Assembly (NCBI RefSeq): GCF_000454545.1 | Contig: NZ_CM002139.1 | Span: 4,795,757-4,859,756 of the forward strand | Source: Xanthomonas cassavae CFBP 4642 | GTDB lineage: Bacteria > Pseudomonadota > Gammaproteobacteria > Xanthomonadales > Xanthomonadaceae | Reading direction: 5' to 3' | DNA: 64,000 nucleotides | Shown: piece by piece, positions 42,801 through 54,296 of the stretch | Layout: the number at the start of each line of letters is the position of its first letter | Position numbering within the stretch: the stretch's first letter is position 1 | Translations under genes and position numbers: made by a program | Notes under the pieces: generated by a model | Told to the model about the DNA's origin: nothing | The model's input: the letters and a program-made list of their open reading frames with translations, nothing else | Databases searched by the model: none

Positions 42801-43712
42801 ATGACGGTATCGCTCCCGCCGCTAGCCGCCTTGCGCGCCTTCGAGGCCGCCGCCCGCCTGCAGAGCGTCAGCCGGGCCGCACAGGAGTTGCACGTGACCC
42901 ATGGCGCCATCAGCCGCCATGTGCGTTCGCTGGAACAGGCGCTGGGCACGGCCTTGTTCGCCCGCCAGGGCCGCGGCCTGGTCCTCACCGCCGCCGGGAC
43001 ACGGCTGCGCGACGCCACCGGGGACGGATTTGCCCTGATCGGCGATGCCTGGGCGGCGCTGCGTCACCCGGCCAGCGAGGCGCCACTGGTGTTGGGGTGC
43101 TCGGGCAGCCTGCTGGCGCGCTGGGTCATTCCCCGCCTGGGCCGGCTGCAACGCGACCTGCCCGACCTGCGCCTGCACCTGTCGGCCAACGAGCAACCGC
43201 CTGGCCCTGACCTGGACGGGCTGGACGCGGCCCTGCTGCTGGAGTCGCCACCATGGCCGGGCGAGTGGCAGGTGCACGAGCTCGGCGTGGAATGGATCGG
43301 CCCGGTACTGAGCCCGCAACTGGCAGCGACCTTGCAGCTCGATCGCCACAGCCTTAAGGCTCTGCGCGACCACCCGGTCCTGCACACCCGCTCGCGCCCG
43401 CAAGCATGGCCGGAATGGGCCCAGGCACACGACATGGCGTCGGACACCTTGCGCCTGGGCATCGAATTCGAACATCTGGTCTATCTGCTGGAGGCCGCCG
43501 CCGCCGGTCTGGGCGTGGCGATCGCCCCGCACCCCCTGGTGGCCGCGGACCTGGCGGCCGGACGCCTGCTGGCGCCGTGGGGATTCACCCCGACCCACGG
43601 ACGTTGGGTGCTCTGTGCCGCAAGACGCAACCCGGACCCGCGTATCGCGCGACTGGCCAACTGGCTACGCAGTGCACTTGCCGAGGATCAGCACGCGTCA
43701 CTGATCGCCTGA
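42801..43712 (+). CDS. trpI: LysR-family regulator, TrpI type
   Basis: 303 residues. N-terminal winged HTH ([20 protein letters not shown], then [19 protein letters not shown], residues ~7-50) and a periplasmic-binding-like effector domain. The sequence [18 protein letters not shown] and the strong [13 protein letters not shown] segment resemble Pseudomonas TrpI by recall. Position, divergent from trpB, is the classical TrpI arrangement. It probably activates trpBA. GcvA-like LysR proteins are a close alternative by sequence. Confidence 0.85.
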   Translation: MTVSLPPLAALRAFEAAARLQSVSRAAQELHVTHGAISRHVRSLEQALGTALFARQGRGLVLTAAGTRLRDATGDGFALIGDAWAALRHPASEAPLVLGCSGSLLARWVIPRLGRLQRDLPDLRLHLSANEQPPGPDLDGLDAALLLESPPWPGEWQVHELGVEWIGPVLSPQLAATLQLDRHSLKALRDHPVLHTRSRPQAWPEWAQAHDMASDTLRLGIEFEHLVYLLEAAAAGLGVAIAPHPLVAADLAAGRLLAPWGFTPTHGRWVLCAARRNPDPRIARLANWLRSALAEDQHASLIA

Positions 43713-43827
43713 GCGCCATCCTGCGGCCATCCTGATGCTGGAGGCCAGCTCAGCGCCGCTGCGCACATCAAAGTCTCAAGCCTTCTGATCACCCACCAGA
43801 AAGATGCGCCAACGGCGCCCACCGCTT

Positions 43828-43848
43828 TTCGATTCCCGATTCCCGACT
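43828..43848. repeat. GATTCCC heptamer repeats at the end of trpF
   Basis: Two perfect and one partial 7-bp units (gattcccgattcccgactca) lie right at the trpF stop. The 7-bp period matches that of the infB-rbfA tract, with a different core. Confidence 0.55.
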
Positions 43849-44516
43849 CACCCCAACTCGTGGCAGTCGGCGCGGCGCACTTCTTCGACGAACTTGCGCA
43901 TCATGTGGCCGTCCTTGATCCCGGGCGCCAGTTCCACGCCGCTGGACACATCCACGCCCCATGGCAAGGTGGCGACGATGGCATCGAAGACGTTGTCGGC
44001 ATTGATGCCGCCGGCGAGCAGGAACGGACGGTGCAAGCCGGTGGGCAGGCGCGACCAGTCGAAGGTCTTGCCGGTGCCGCCGCCGGCCCCCGGCGCATGG
44101 CTGTCGAACAGGAAACCGGCGGTATTCGGATAGGCCAGCTGCAAGGTGCGTGCGTTGGCGTCTTCGCCATTGACGCCGGCGCTCCCCATCGGTACCGCCT
44201 TGAGATACGGCAGGTTGAAGCTGCGGCAGAACGCGTCGTCTTCCTCGCCGTGGAATTGCAGCAAGGTCGGGCGCACGGTGCGCACCACTTCGCGTACTTC
44301 TTCCTTGGAGTTGTTGCGGAACAAGGCCACCACATCGACCATCGGCGCGGTGGCCTGGCGCATCGCACGCGCTTCGGCCGGTGCCACGCGGCGCGGGCTG
44401 CCATGCGCAAAGATGAAACCTACCGCGTCCACACCCAGCTCCCCGGCCAGCCGGATATCGCCGGCGCGGGTCATGCCGCAGAACTTGATACGGGTGCGGT
44501 ACAGCGATCGATTCAT
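43848..44516 (-). CDS. trpF: Phosphoribosylanthranilate isomerase
   Basis: 222 residues. It isomerises N-(5-phosphoribosyl)anthranilate in tryptophan synthesis. [15 protein letters not shown] (~8-22), [12 protein letters not shown] (~85) and the phosphate loops [11 protein letters not shown] and [16 protein letters not shown] are clear. The ATG at 44516 overlaps the truA stop (ATGA). Confidence 0.97.
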   Translation of the reverse strand: MNRSLYRTRIKFCGMTRAGDIRLAGELGVDAVGFIFAHGSPRRVAPAEARAMRQATAPMVDVVALFRNNSKEEVREVVRTVRPTLLQFHGEEDDAFCRSFNLPYLKAVPMGSAGVNGEDANARTLQLAYPNTAGFLFDSHAPGAGGGTGKTFDWSRLPTGLHRPFLLAGGINADNVFDAIVATLPWGVDVSSGVELAPGIKDGHMMRKFVEEVRRADCHELG

Positions 44517-45286
44517 TGGGTCACCTCGGCAGGCAGATGCCACTCTGCAGGATACAGAGGCCCGATAAACACCAGGCCTTGTGGCGGCGCTGTCGGGCCG
44601 GCAACCGTGCGGTCGCGTCCGGCCAGCAACGTCGCGATCCAGTCGGCCGGTTGCTCACCGGACCCGACCAACATCAGCGAGCCAACAATATTCCGCACCA
44701 TGTGATGAAGGAATGCATTGGCCTGGACCTCCACTTCCACCACCTCGCCATCGCGCCGCACGCTGATCGCCTGCAGATTGCGACGTGCGTGCAGCGCCTG
44801 GCATTGCACGCTGCGAAACGCACTGAAGTCGTTCTCGCCCAGCAACGCCTGCGCGGCGACATGCATGGCGTCGGCGTCGAGCGGGCGGCGCTCCCAACTC
44901 AGGGTATGCCGATGCAGGGCCGGACGGATCTGACGATTCAACAGGCGGTAGCGGTAGCGCCGCGCGCGCGCGCAAAACCGCGCATGAAAATCGTCGGCGG
45001 CCGGCACGCACCAGCGCACCGCAACCGACGCGGGAAGCCGCGCGGTGGTACCCAGCATCCAGCCACGCGGCTCACGCCGCGCATCGCTGTCGAAATGCAC
45101 CACCTGGCATTGCCCATGGACGCCGGCATCGGTGCGGCCGGCACACACGACCTGGATCGGCGCATCGGCTACCGACGACAAGGCTGCCTGCAGGCTGGCC
45201 TGCACGCTGGGCCCGCCGTGCTCGCCCAGCTGCTGCCAGCCCTGGAATTGGCTGCCGTCATACTCCACGCCCAGCGCGTAACGCAT
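44513..45286 (-). CDS. truA: tRNA pseudouridine(38-40) synthase
   Basis: 257 residues. It modifies uridines 38-40 in the anticodon stem. The catalytic Asp is in [19 protein letters not shown] (~46-64); [10 protein letters not shown] near the N-terminus and [19 protein letters not shown] (~200-218) are typical. Its stop overlaps trpF. The fimV-truA-trpF neighbourhood matches that in Pseudomonas. Confidence 0.97.
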   Translation of the reverse strand: MRYALGVEYDGSQFQGWQQLGEHGGPSVQASLQAALSSVADAPIQVVCAGRTDAGVHGQCQVVHFDSDARREPRGWMLGTTARLPASVAVRWCVPAADDFHARFCARARRYRYRLLNRQIRPALHRHTLSWERRPLDADAMHVAAQALLGENDFSAFRSVQCQALHARRNLQAISVRRDGEVVEVEVQANAFLHHMVRNIVGSLMLVGSGEQPADWIATLLAGRDRTVAGPTAPPQGLVFIGPLYPAEWHLPAEVTQ

Positions 45287-45483
45287 CGGTACCTACCTGT
45301 GTGTTCAATCGGTCAACCTGCCGAACGCGCGGCAAACGCAAGCTGACCGGAGTCAGTTCGCAGCAACTCGGGGTCGTAGCAACATCGCTAGAACGCCAGA
45401 TGGCGGGCATCAACATCCAGCCCACACCTCGGTCGCCGCGCATGCCTGGCGACTCCACCGGCACAGCACCGCAGTGACCTGCC

Positions 45484-45867
45484 CTACGCGACGGATCGCT
45501 CCGACCACACCGCCAGCATGGAACCGCCCGGCTCGCGGAAATGAAACCGGCTGCCACCAGGGAAACCGAATACCGGCTTGACGATCTCGCCGCCGGCCGC
45601 GCGCACGCGCTCGAGCATCGGTGCCAGATCGTCGGCATACAGCACCACCAGTGGGCCGCCCTCGCCCGGGGCCGCGATCGCCGTGCGGTAGAAGCCCCCG
45701 TCCATGCGACCATCGTTGAAGGCCAGATAATCCGGGCCGTAGGCCTGGAACTGCCAGCCGAACACGGCCTCGAAAAAGGCACGGCTGGCATCCGGATCGG
45801 TTGAGCCGAACTCCACGTAGTCGATACGGCGCTCGCGCACCGCCATGCTGTCCATGGCCGGGCTCAT
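45484..45867 (-). CDS. VOC-superfamily (glyoxalase-like) protein
   Basis: 127 residues. One vicinal-oxygen-chelate domain: DYVEFGSTDPDASRAFFEAV (~16-35), PVFGFPGGSRFHFREPGGSM (~97-116). Such proteins bind a metal and small substrates, often for detoxification or antibiotic resistance. Role unknown here. The ATG at 45867 overlaps the fimV stop (ATGA), so it is probably co-translated with fimV, although no functional link is evident. A 197-bp gap follows before truA. Confidence 0.85.
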   Translation of the reverse strand: MSPAMDSMAVRERRIDYVEFGSTDPDASRAFFEAVFGWQFQAYGPDYLAFNDGRMDGGFYRTAIAAPGEGGPLVVLYADDLAPMLERVRAAGGEIVKPVFGFPGGSRFHFREPGGSMLAVWSERSVA

Positions 45868-47828
45868 GCCAGGCGCTCCAGCAGTTGGGCCGCTTCGGCA
45901 CGGATGGCGTCGTCGCCGGTGGCGGCGACCTCCAGCAGCAGGCCGCGCGCGGTGTCCTTGTCGCCCAGGTCCATGTAAGCGACCGCCAGTTCCAGGCGAT
46001 CGCGGCCGGCCGAGGCGAATTGCCGGTCGGCGACCGGGTTCGGCACGGCGACCGGGGCCACCGGCGCCGGCTCGAAATCCAGCTGGCTTTGCGGCGCGTG
46101 GTGTTGCGCCGCCTGATCCGGATCCACGCGGCTCTCATCGGCGTTCGGCGCCGCTGACGCAGGCGCGGTGACGCCCGGATGCGCAGCGTCGCGCTGCGTC
46201 TCGAACGGCCCTGCTGCCGGCTCGGGCTCGGCCGGCGGCGGCGGGGCGGCACGCAGCGCGCGCCACTCATCGCTGTTGACCACCACAGGCGCAGCCACCG
46301 GTTCGGCCCACTGCGGCTCGCGGCGCAGCACCTCCGACAATGGCGGCTGCGGCCCGTGGGCGCGCTCGTCGTCGCGCAGATCGGCCTGTTCGAACTCGGT
46401 CTCGTGCAGCACCTCGCGCTCGCTGGGATCGGTGACCGGCGCATCGTCCTGTGCGGCGCCTGCAGCAACCGGTGGGGCCGGCGGCATGAAGTCGAACTGG
46501 CGCCGTGGCAACGGCGGCAGCGGCGAAGGTTTGCGGCGCCGTGCGGCCAGCCACGCGACCACTGCCGCCACGATCAGCACCAGGCCACCGATCAACCACA
46601 GCGGAAAACCGCCGCCTTGCGGCGCGGCCTGCGGCGCCTCGGCAAGGCGCTTCTGCGCCGCAGCCAGGTCGGTGTCTTTCATCGCGATCAAGGCTTGCTG
46701 CTGCTGCTTGAGCTTTTCCAGATCGGCCACGCGCGAGCGCAGATCCTGCAGTTCCGCATCGCGGGTGGCGATGTCTTCCTTGGCCTGTTGCAACTGTTGA
46801 TTGGCCGCCATCTCGCCCTCGCCTTCGGCACTGGTGCCGGACGTCGCGCCGGCGGGGTTGTTCTGACTCGCCACTGCCGGGGCGATTTCGAGCCGCGCGC
46901 CATTGCCGGCGGCAGCGGATGCGGCAGGTGTCGCCGGGGCCGGCGTCGCTGCAGCCGCAGCACCGGCCTCGGCCGGCTGTGGAATGGCCGAGCGCGCCTG
47001 CCGCCACTGCGCGGCCTGCTCGCGCACCATCACAGCCGCTTCTGCGGCACCGACCTGCGCCAACGCATCTTGCTGTGGCGTGCGCAGGACTGCGCCCTGC
47101 TTGAGGCGGTTGATGTTGCCGTTGATGAAGGCGTCGGGATTGGTGCGCAACAGCGCCAGCATGGCCTGATCCAGCGAGTGCCCACTGGAGCGTGCCACGG
47201 ATGCGGCGATTTCGGACAGGGTCTGGCCCGCGCGCACCGCCGGCAGCGTATCGCCGGCGGCCTGTGTGGCCGCAGCCGCACCGGCCGCCGGGCGCGCAGA
47301 GGGGACGGCGGTGCCGGCATCCGAGCCGCTGCGCTCGGCTGCCGCCACGGGTGCGGCAGCAGGTTCGCGGGCGATGGTATTGCTGGCACCGGCCTGCGGC
47401 GCGTCGATGGCTGGTTCGGCGATGGCTGCAGCGGTATTGGGCGCATCCACCAGCGCCGCGTATTCGCGCACCAGGCGGCCCTGGCTCCACTCCACTTCGA
47501 TCAGGAAGTTGATTGCCGGCCGGTCCACCGGCTGGCTGCTGGTCACGCGGATCACCGCGCGCCCGCGCGCATCCTGTGCGAACTGGAACTGCAGGTTGCT
47601 GACCAATCCCTGCGGCCGCTCCAGGCCGACGCGCGCAAACGTGGTGGCCGAGGCCAGCGCCACGCGTGCGTTGTCGAGCTCGCCCGGCTCGTTGGAGATG
47701 ACCGGGATCTCCGCCACCAGCGGTTGCCCGGGCTTGGACAGCACCCGGATATCGCCCAGCCCCAACGCCATGGCTGCGCCGCTGCAGGCCATCAGCAGCA
47801 ACGCACCTATCCCTTGTATCGGACGCAT
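45864..47828 (-). CDS. fimV: FimV-like pilus/polar assembly protein
   Basis: 654 residues. Signal peptide (RPIQGIGALLLMACSGAAMA), FimV N-terminal domain (LGLGDIRVLSKPGQPLVAEI, ~22-41), a LysM-like peptidoglycan domain (LPAVRAGQTLSEIAASVARS, ~195-214), a coiled coil (~370-405), one membrane helix (FPLWLIGGLVLIVAAVVAWL, ~415-434), an acidic linker and a C-terminal FimV TPR cap (YMDLGDKDTARGLLLEVAAT). It is shorter than Pseudomonas FimV (~920). It supports type IV pilus assembly and cell polarity. Start 47828 has AGGGG upstream; 47852 is an alternative. Confidence 0.88.
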   Translation of the reverse strand: MRPIQGIGALLLMACSGAAMALGLGDIRVLSKPGQPLVAEIPVISNEPGELDNARVALASATTFARVGLERPQGLVSNLQFQFAQDARGRAVIRVTSSQPVDRPAINFLIEVEWSQGRLVREYAALVDAPNTAAAIAEPAIDAPQAGASNTIAREPAAAPVAAAERSGSDAGTAVPSARPAAGAAAATQAAGDTLPAVRAGQTLSEIAASVARSSGHSLDQAMLALLRTNPDAFINGNINRLKQGAVLRTPQQDALAQVGAAEAAVMVREQAAQWRQARSAIPQPAEAGAAAAATPAPATPAASAAAGNGARLEIAPAVASQNNPAGATSGTSAEGEGEMAANQQLQQAKEDIATRDAELQDLRSRVADLEKLKQQQQALIAMKDTDLAAAQKRLAEAPQAAPQGGGFPLWLIGGLVLIVAAVVAWLAARRRKPSPLPPLPRRQFDFMPPAPPVAAGAAQDDAPVTDPSEREVLHETEFEQADLRDDERAHGPQPPLSEVLRREPQWAEPVAAPVVVNSDEWRALRAAPPPPAEPEPAAGPFETQRDAAHPGVTAPASAAPNADESRVDPDQAAQHHAPQSQLDFEPAPVAPVAVPNPVADRQFASAGRDRLELAVAYMDLGDKDTARGLLLEVAATGDDAIRAEAAQLLERLA

Positions 47829-48018
47829 CGCGCCCCTGCCCCTATGTTTCATGGGCATCAATATAGCCGCTGGATGAGCGAAAAAGTCGCCGCCGCCCTG
47901 CGACACCCATGCGAATGACATGCTGTCGATAGGACCAACCAAGATGCGGCCCGGCAGATGGGCGCGGATGGAGCCGGCGGCGCACGCCTACGCCGGCCAG
48001 CCTTGTGCGCACGCCAGC

Positions 48019-48084
48019 GTAGGAGCGCGCCTGAGCGCGATGAGGCGTATCGGTAACGCACGTCGCGCTCGGGCGCGCTCCTGC
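48019..48084. repeat. GTAG-type REP palindrome
   Basis: Two 21-bp arms in inverted orientation, 48019-48039 (gtaggagcgcgcctgagcgcg) and 48064-48084, differ at about two positions. It lies between the ends of asd and fimV (asd 3' end, fimV 5' side). The GTAGGAGCG head matches the SMAG/REP class known in Stenotrophomonas and Xanthomonas. Confidence 0.75.
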
Positions 48085-48100
48085 GAGTGAACCGGCTGGC

Positions 48101-49126
<1,026 letters not shown>

Positions 49127-49211
49127 GAGAATGTCTTTATCGAAAGGGGAAAAGAAAGGGAGCACTGCGCGTTGGGTTCGGGGAACCTCCAACGCTGGCC
49201 GCGGAGGTTCC

Positions 49212-50285
49212 CTATCGTTTGGTCGAGATGGTGCCGATGACGCCGGCTTTTTTCGCATCCGCGCCGGTGCCGCCACGTTTGGCAGCGGCAATCGCATCGG
49301 CATTGAGCGCGCTCGGCGGATGCCCGGCCTGCGGACCCTTGCCCAGGGCGGCGATCAGGTTGTCCACCGCCAGCTGCACCATCGCACGGCGCGTGGCCAG
49401 GCTGGCGCTGCCGATATGCGGGGTGAGCACCACGTTGCGCAGCGCCAGCAGCTCCGGACGCACGCGGGGTTCGCCTTCGTACACATCCAGGCCGGCACCG
49501 GCCAGACGCCCGTTGGCCAGCGCATCGGCCAGCGCCAGCTCATCGACGATGCCGCCGCGCGCAATGTTCACCAGCGTAGCGGTGGCGCGCATCCTGCCCA
49601 GTGCCGCGGCATCGATGATGTGGTGAGAGTCCCTGGTGTAGGGCAACACCAGCACCAGATGATCGGACTGCGCCAGCAAGGTCTCGAAATCGACGTACTG
49701 CGCGCCCAGCGCCTGCTCGGTGGCGGCCGGCAACTGGCTGCGGTTGTGATACAGCACGCGCATGCCGAAGCCGTGCGCGCCGCGCCGCGCGATGCCCTGC
49801 CCGATCCGGCCCATGTCCAGGATGCCGAGCGTGCTGCCGTGGATGTCGGTGCCGAGCATGGTCTTGAACGACCACTGCCCCCACTGCCCGTCGCGCAGCC
49901 AGCACTCGGACTCGGTGATGCGGCGTGCAGTGGCCATCAGCAGCGCGAAGCCGAGATCGGCGGTGGTTTCGGTGAGCACGTCCGGGGTGTTGCTGGCCAG
50001 GATGCCGGCCGCGCTCAAGGCGTCGATGTCGAGATTGTTGTAGCCCACGCCGACATTGGCGATGGCGCGCAGTTGCGGTGCCGCAGCGATTTCCGCTGCA
50101 CCGATCCGCTCGTTGAGGGTGATCAGCGCGCCGTCCAGCGATGCCAGCTGCGCGGCCAGTTCGGCCGGCGACCAGGCGGTGACGCGCCCGGTGGTGGTCA
50201 GCTCGAAATGCTCGCCCAGCTGCGCGACCACATCGTCGAACAACGGCTGGCTGACCCACACCCTGGCGCGACCCGCGTCAGACAT
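49212..50285 (-). CDS. 2-hydroxyacid dehydrogenase, GhrB/TkrA-like
   Basis: 357 residues. D-isomer 2-hydroxyacid dehydrogenase: NAD-binding [15 protein letters not shown] (~150-164), catalytic Arg in [10 protein letters not shown] (~237-246) and His in [10 protein letters not shown] (~287-296). It probably reduces glyoxylate, hydroxypyruvate or 2-ketogluconate. A 35-residue Ala/Gly/Lys tail extends beyond the family core. It overlaps the aroC stop by 8 bp. Confidence 0.88.
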   Translation of the reverse strand: MSDAGRARVWVSQPLFDDVVAQLGEHFELTTTGRVTAWSPAELAAQLASLDGALITLNERIGAAEIAAAPQLRAIANVGVGYNNLDIDALSAAGILASNTPDVLTETTADLGFALLMATARRITESECWLRDGQWGQWSFKTMLGTDIHGSTLGILDMGRIGQGIARRGAHGFGMRVLYHNRSQLPAATEQALGAQYVDFETLLAQSDHLVLVLPYTRDSHHIIDAAALGRMRATATLVNIARGGIVDELALADALANGRLAGAGLDVYEGEPRVRPELLALRNVVLTPHIGSASLATRRAMVQLAVDNLIAALGKGPQAGHPPSALNADAIAAAKRGGTGADAKKAGVIGTISTKR

Positions 50286-51381
50286 CGACCTGACCGGGAA
50301 TGCGCGGGGCCACCTCGCCGACATCGCCGCATTGCGCACGATGCCGCAACGCCTGGTCCATCAGCACCAGCGCCATCATCGCTTCGGCGATCGGGGTGGC
50401 GCGAATCCCCACGCAGGGGTCGTGCCGGCCGGTGGTGATCACATCGACCACGTTACCGTCGGCATCCACCGTGGCGCCGGGCAGGCGCAGGCTGGAGGTG
50501 GGCTTGAGTACCATCGAAGCAGTGACCGCCTGGCCAGTGGAAATACCGCCCAGGATGCCGCCGGCATGGTTGCTGAGAAAGCCTTCCGGGGTGATCAGGT
50601 CGCGGTGCTCGGTGCCCTTTTGCGCCGCGCTGGCGAAACCGTCGCCGATCTCCACGCCCTTGACCGCGTTGATGCTCATCAACGCAGCCGCAAGTTCGGC
50701 ATCGAGCTTGCCGTAGATCGGCTCGCCCCAGCCTGCGGGAACGCCGCCGGCCACCACGTCCACGCGCGCGCCGACCGAATCGCCGGACTTGCGCAAGGCA
50801 TCCATGTAGGTTTCCAGCTCCGGCACCTGCGCGGCATGCGGCCAGAAGAACGGGTTGTCTTCCACCGCATCCCAGTCGAAACCGGTCGGGCGGATCTCGC
50901 CCAGCTGCGACAGGAAGCCACGCACCAGCACGCCATAGCGCTGCTTGAGCCACTTCTTGGCGATGACGCCGGCGGCGACGCGCATGGTGGTTTCGCGCGC
51001 CGACGAGCGACCACCGCCGCGTGGATCGCGAATGCCGTATTTCTGCCAGTAGCTGTAATCCGCATGGCCGGGGCGGAACTGCTGGGCGATGTTGCTGTAG
51101 TCCTTGCTGCGCTGGTCGGTATTGCGGATCAGCAAGCCGATCGGCGTGCCGGTGGTGCGGCCTTCGTACACGCCGGAGAGGATCTCGATCTCATCGGCCT
51201 CGCGGCGCGCCGAGGTGTGCCGGCTCTTGCCGCTGGCACGGCGCTGCAGATCGTGGGTGAACTCTTCCGGCGCAATTTCCAGGCCGGGAGGGCAGCCATC
51301 GACAACGCAGCCGATCGCCGGCCCATGCGATTCGCCGAAGGTGGTGACAGTAAACAGCTTGCCGAACGCATTGGCACTCAT
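50278..51381 (-). CDS. aroC: Chorismate synthase
   Basis: 367 residues. It makes chorismate from EPSP with reduced [23 protein letters not shown] (~14-33), the signature [20 protein letters not shown] (~125-144) and [16 protein letters not shown] (~255-270) are clear. It follows prmB by 10 bp and feeds the trp genes nearby, though they are separate units. Confidence 0.98.
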   Translation of the reverse strand: MSANAFGKLFTVTTFGESHGPAIGCVVDGCPPGLEIAPEEFTHDLQRRASGKSRHTSARREADEIEILSGVYEGRTTGTPIGLLIRNTDQRSKDYSNIAQQFRPGHADYSYWQKYGIRDPRGGGRSSARETTMRVAAGVIAKKWLKQRYGVLVRGFLSQLGEIRPTGFDWDAVEDNPFFWPHAAQVPELETYMDALRKSGDSVGARVDVVAGGVPAGWGEPIYGKLDAELAAALMSINAVKGVEIGDGFASAAQKGTEHRDLITPEGFLSNHAGGILGGISTGQAVTASMVLKPTSSLRLPGATVDADGNVVDVITTGRHDPCVGIRATPIAEAMMALVLMDQALRHRAQCGDVGEVAPRIPGQVDV

Positions 51382-51391
51382 GCGCGCAGCC

Positions 51392-52318
51392 TCATCGCTG
51401 CGCGGCCAGCTCGGCGATGCGTGCGCCGTGTGCGATCAATTCGCGGCATTCCACCGCGAAGATGCCCATCTGCCCGACCTTGAACTCGACCCAGGCCAGA
51501 TCCACCTCGGGCAGCAGCTTGATCAGATGCTGCTCGGATTCGCCGACTTCGCAGATCAGCAGACCGTCTTCGCTCAGGTGCTGCGGCGCATCGCGCAGGA
51601 TCTTCAGCACCAGATCCAGACCATCGTCGCCGGCACGCAGCCCCAGCTCCGGCTCGTAGGAGTATTCCTGCGGCAGCGCGTCGGTCTCGTCGTTGGTGAC
51701 GTACGGCGGATTGGTGACGATCAGGTCGTACTGGCGGCAGGCCAGGCCGGTGAACAGGTCCGACTTGAGCAGGCTGACATTGTCGGCATGCAGGCGCGCC
51801 TTGTTTTCGGCGGCCAGCGCCAAGGCGTCATCGCTGATGTCCACGCCGTCCACATCCCAGTGCGGGTTGTAGTGGCCCATCGCAATGGCGATGCAACCCG
51901 AGCCGGTGCACAGGTCCAGCGCACGGGTCACCTCGCGCCCGCCCAGCCACGGCTCGAAGCCGGCTTCGATCAGCTCGGCGATCGGCGAACGCGGCACCAG
52001 CGCACGCGTATCGCTCTTGAAACTCAGGCCGGCGAACCAGGCCTCGCCGGTCAGGTATGCGGCCGGCACGCGCTCGCTGATGCGGCGCTCGAACAAGCCC
52101 AGCACCTGCTCTTTTTCCGCCCGCAGCAGCCGCGCCTGGCCATAGGCCGGGCCCAGATCGTGCGGCAGGTGCAGGCTGTACAGGACCAGTTGGGTGGCTT
52201 CGTCCAGCGCATTGTCGTAGCTGTGGCCGAAGGTCAGACCGGCTGCGTTGAAACGGCTGGTGCCGTAGCGGATCAGGTCGATGATGGTGTGCAGTTCGTC
52301 GGCCGCGGCGGCAGTCAT
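51392..52318 (-). CDS. prmB: 50S ribosomal protein L3 glutamine methyltransferase
   Basis: 308 residues, SAM-dependent. [14 protein letters not shown] (~134-147) binds [11 protein letters not shown] (~202-209) is the N5-glutamine methyltransferase motif. The N-terminus ([20 protein letters not shown]) is the PrmB-type helical domain, distinguishing it from PrmC. First gene of a prmB-aroC-hydroxyacid dehydrogenase run. Confidence 0.94.
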   Translation of the reverse strand: MTAAAADELHTIIDLIRYGTSRFNAAGLTFGHSYDNALDEATQLVLYSLHLPHDLGPAYGQARLLRAEKEQVLGLFERRISERVPAAYLTGEAWFAGLSFKSDTRALVPRSPIAELIEAGFEPWLGGREVTRALDLCTGSGCIAIAMGHYNPHWDVDGVDISDDALALAAENKARLHADNVSLLKSDLFTGLACRQYDLIVTNPPYVTNDETDALPQEYSYEPELGLRAGDDGLDLVLKILRDAPQHLSEDGLLICEVGESEQHLIKLLPEVDLAWVEFKVGQMGIFAVECRELIAHGARIAELAAQR

Positions 52319-52398
52319 GGCAACAACTAAAGAGGAATCGGGCCCCGATTATAGAGGTCGGATCGGTATCATGAGCGTCCGTTGCACTGGAAACCGCC

Positions 52399-53049
52399 AT
52401 GTTCAATCGCAATACCGGCATCGTGCTGCTGGTGGCGCTGGCCGCCGGCCTGGGGCTGTTGCTGGGCCAGAAGTTCCTCGGTGGTGCGGCTAGTTCGCCC
52501 TGGCCGCCCACCAAGACCATCACCTTCTATCCGCAGCCGCGTCCGCTGCCGCAATTCAGCCTGCGCCAATCCGACGGCACCCAACTGGTGCCCGGCGAGC
52601 TCAAGGGGCATTGGACGCTGGTGTTTCTGGGCTTCACGTTCTGCCCGGATGTCTGCCCGACCACCTTGACCGATCTGGCCGTGGCGCAGCAGCAATGGGA
52701 GAGCATTCCCGATGGCCTGCGTCCGCGCGTGCTGTTCGTGTCGGTGGACCCGCAGCGCGACCCGCCGGCGCGGCTGGGCGAGTATGCGCATGCCTTCCAC
52801 AAGGACACCCTGGCCGCCACCGCCGACGTGCCCGCGCTGGAACGCTTTGCCACTGCGCTGGGCTTCGTGTTCCAGAAGGTGCCGGGCAAGGGGTTCGAGC
52901 AGAATCCCAACGACTACAGCATGGATCATTCGGCCGGCATCGCCGTGCTCGATCCGCAGGGCCGCCTGGCCGGCCTGATCCGCCCCCCGCTCGACCCGAA
53001 GGCGATTGCCGCCGACCTCCAACAGCTGACCAAGGTAACCGCTCCGTGA
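52399..53049 (+). CDS. SCO1/SenC-family copper chaperone
   Basis: 216 residues. An N-terminal membrane anchor ([17 protein letters not shown]) then a thioredoxin-like domain with the copper motif CPDVCP (residues ~82-87) and the third ligand His in SMDHSAGI (~177). SCO proteins help load CuA of cytochrome c oxidase. Its stop overlaps the psd GTG start (GTGA), so the two are coupled. Confidence 0.92.
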   Translation: MFNRNTGIVLLVALAAGLGLLLGQKFLGGAASSPWPPTKTITFYPQPRPLPQFSLRQSDGTQLVPGELKGHWTLVFLGFTFCPDVCPTTLTDLAVAQQQWESIPDGLRPRVLFVSVDPQRDPPARLGEYAHAFHKDTLAATADVPALERFATALGFVFQKVPGKGFEQNPNDYSMDHSAGIAVLDPQGRLAGLIRPPLDPKAIAADLQQLTKVTAP

Positions 53050-53888
53050 GCCCTGTCACTTCCCTGACCTACGTGCTGCCGCACCGGTTGCTGTCCTCGC
53101 TGGCGCGCGCGCTGGCCTATTCGCAGACACCGTCCACCAAGCAGTGGTTGATCGACACGGTGACGCGCAAGTTCGGTGTGGATCTGAGCGAGGCGCAGGA
53201 GCCGGATCCGCACGCCTACCCCACCTTCAACGCGTTTTTTACCCGCGCCTTGAAGCCCGGCGCGCGCGTGCCCGATGCCGACCCGGCAGCGTTGCTGATG
53301 CCTGCCGATGGCCGCATCAGCCAGCTCGGTCCGATCGAGAACGGCCGCATTTTCCAGGCCAAGGGTCAGTCGTTCACCGCCGCCGAATTGCTCGGCGACG
53401 AGGCAGCCGCCGCACCATTCAACAACGGCCTGTTCGCCACCGTGTACCTGTCGCCCAAGGACTACCACCGCGTGCACATGCCGTGGACCGGCACCTTGCG
53501 CGAAACCGTGCACGTCCCCGGCCGGCTGTTCAGTGTGGGCCCGGATGCGGTGCGCAACGTGCCGCGCCTGTTCGCGCGCAACGAGCGGCTGGTGTGCCAC
53601 TTCGATACCGAGTTTGGCCCAATGGCCTCGGTGATGGTGGGCGCGTTGCTGGTGTCGGGCGTGGAGACAGTGTGGAGCGGCGTGGAGATTCCACGCTACG
53701 GCGATCGCATTACACGCAAGGATTATCGCGGCAAGGGCGTCACCCTGGAGAAGTTCGCGGAGATGGCGCGCTTCAACTACGGCTCGACCGTGATCGTGTT
53801 GCTGCCGCCGGGTGTGGCCACGCTCGATAGCGGACTTGCGGCCGAAACATCGGTTCGTCTTGGCCAGGCACTCGCCCGTCGTCAGTAA
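53046..53888 (+). CDS. psd: Phosphatidylserine decarboxylase
   Basis: 280 residues. It makes phosphatidylethanolamine at the inner membrane. [11 protein letters not shown] (~86), [20 protein letters not shown] (~132-151) and the self-cleavage Gly-Ser in [11 protein letters not shown] (~243-253), which generates the pyruvoyl group, are present. GTG 53046 is chosen for the overlap with the SCO gene and for length. Confidence 0.97.
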   Translation: MSPVTSLTYVLPHRLLSSLARALAYSQTPSTKQWLIDTVTRKFGVDLSEAQEPDPHAYPTFNAFFTRALKPGARVPDADPAALLMPADGRISQLGPIENGRIFQAKGQSFTAAELLGDEAAAAPFNNGLFATVYLSPKDYHRVHMPWTGTLRETVHVPGRLFSVGPDAVRNVPRLFARNERLVCHFDTEFGPMASVMVGALLVSGVETVWSGVEIPRYGDRITRKDYRGKGVTLEKFAEMARFNYGSTVIVLLPPGVATLDSGLAAETSVRLGQALARRQ

Positions 53889-54296
53889 ATTGCAACGACA
53901 CCGTCGTAGGAGCGGACCTGGCCGCGGCCAGGCATTCCCGACGATGCGTCGCCCCTACGCGCGCCGTTTTGCTCAGCCCAGATAAAGCACCACACTGCAC
54001 ACAACAGGGCGACTTGGACGGCTTCGTCGCGGCAGGGTCCGCTCCTACGGCAATCAGGCTTGTCGTGCGCTCGCCGCCGTCGTAGGAGCGGATCTGGCCG
54101 CGGCCAGGCATTCCCGACAAGGCGTCGCACACCCGCGCGCCGTTTGCCAAACCTTCGATTGGAAACACGCTGCCCGCGCCGGGCTAGCAAAACGGCGTTC
54201 GCGCGACCTGGCCTGTTCTCACGCCAGCGGGTTAAGGCCGATGCGCACCGCCGTCTAATGGGTGCGGCCATCAGCACGGCACCGCCAGCGCACGGT
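53889..54296. repeat. Gene-free spacer with two GTAG REP copies
   Basis: 408 bp. Two direct copies share about 70 bp: 53901-53970 and 54077-54146, each starting ccgtcgtaggagcgga and running through gccgcggccaggcattcccg to gcgcgccgttt. Between them, inverted, is a shorter GTAGGAGCGGACC unit (54021-54050). The cluster lies between convergent psd and the transglycosylase gene. Confidence 0.8.
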
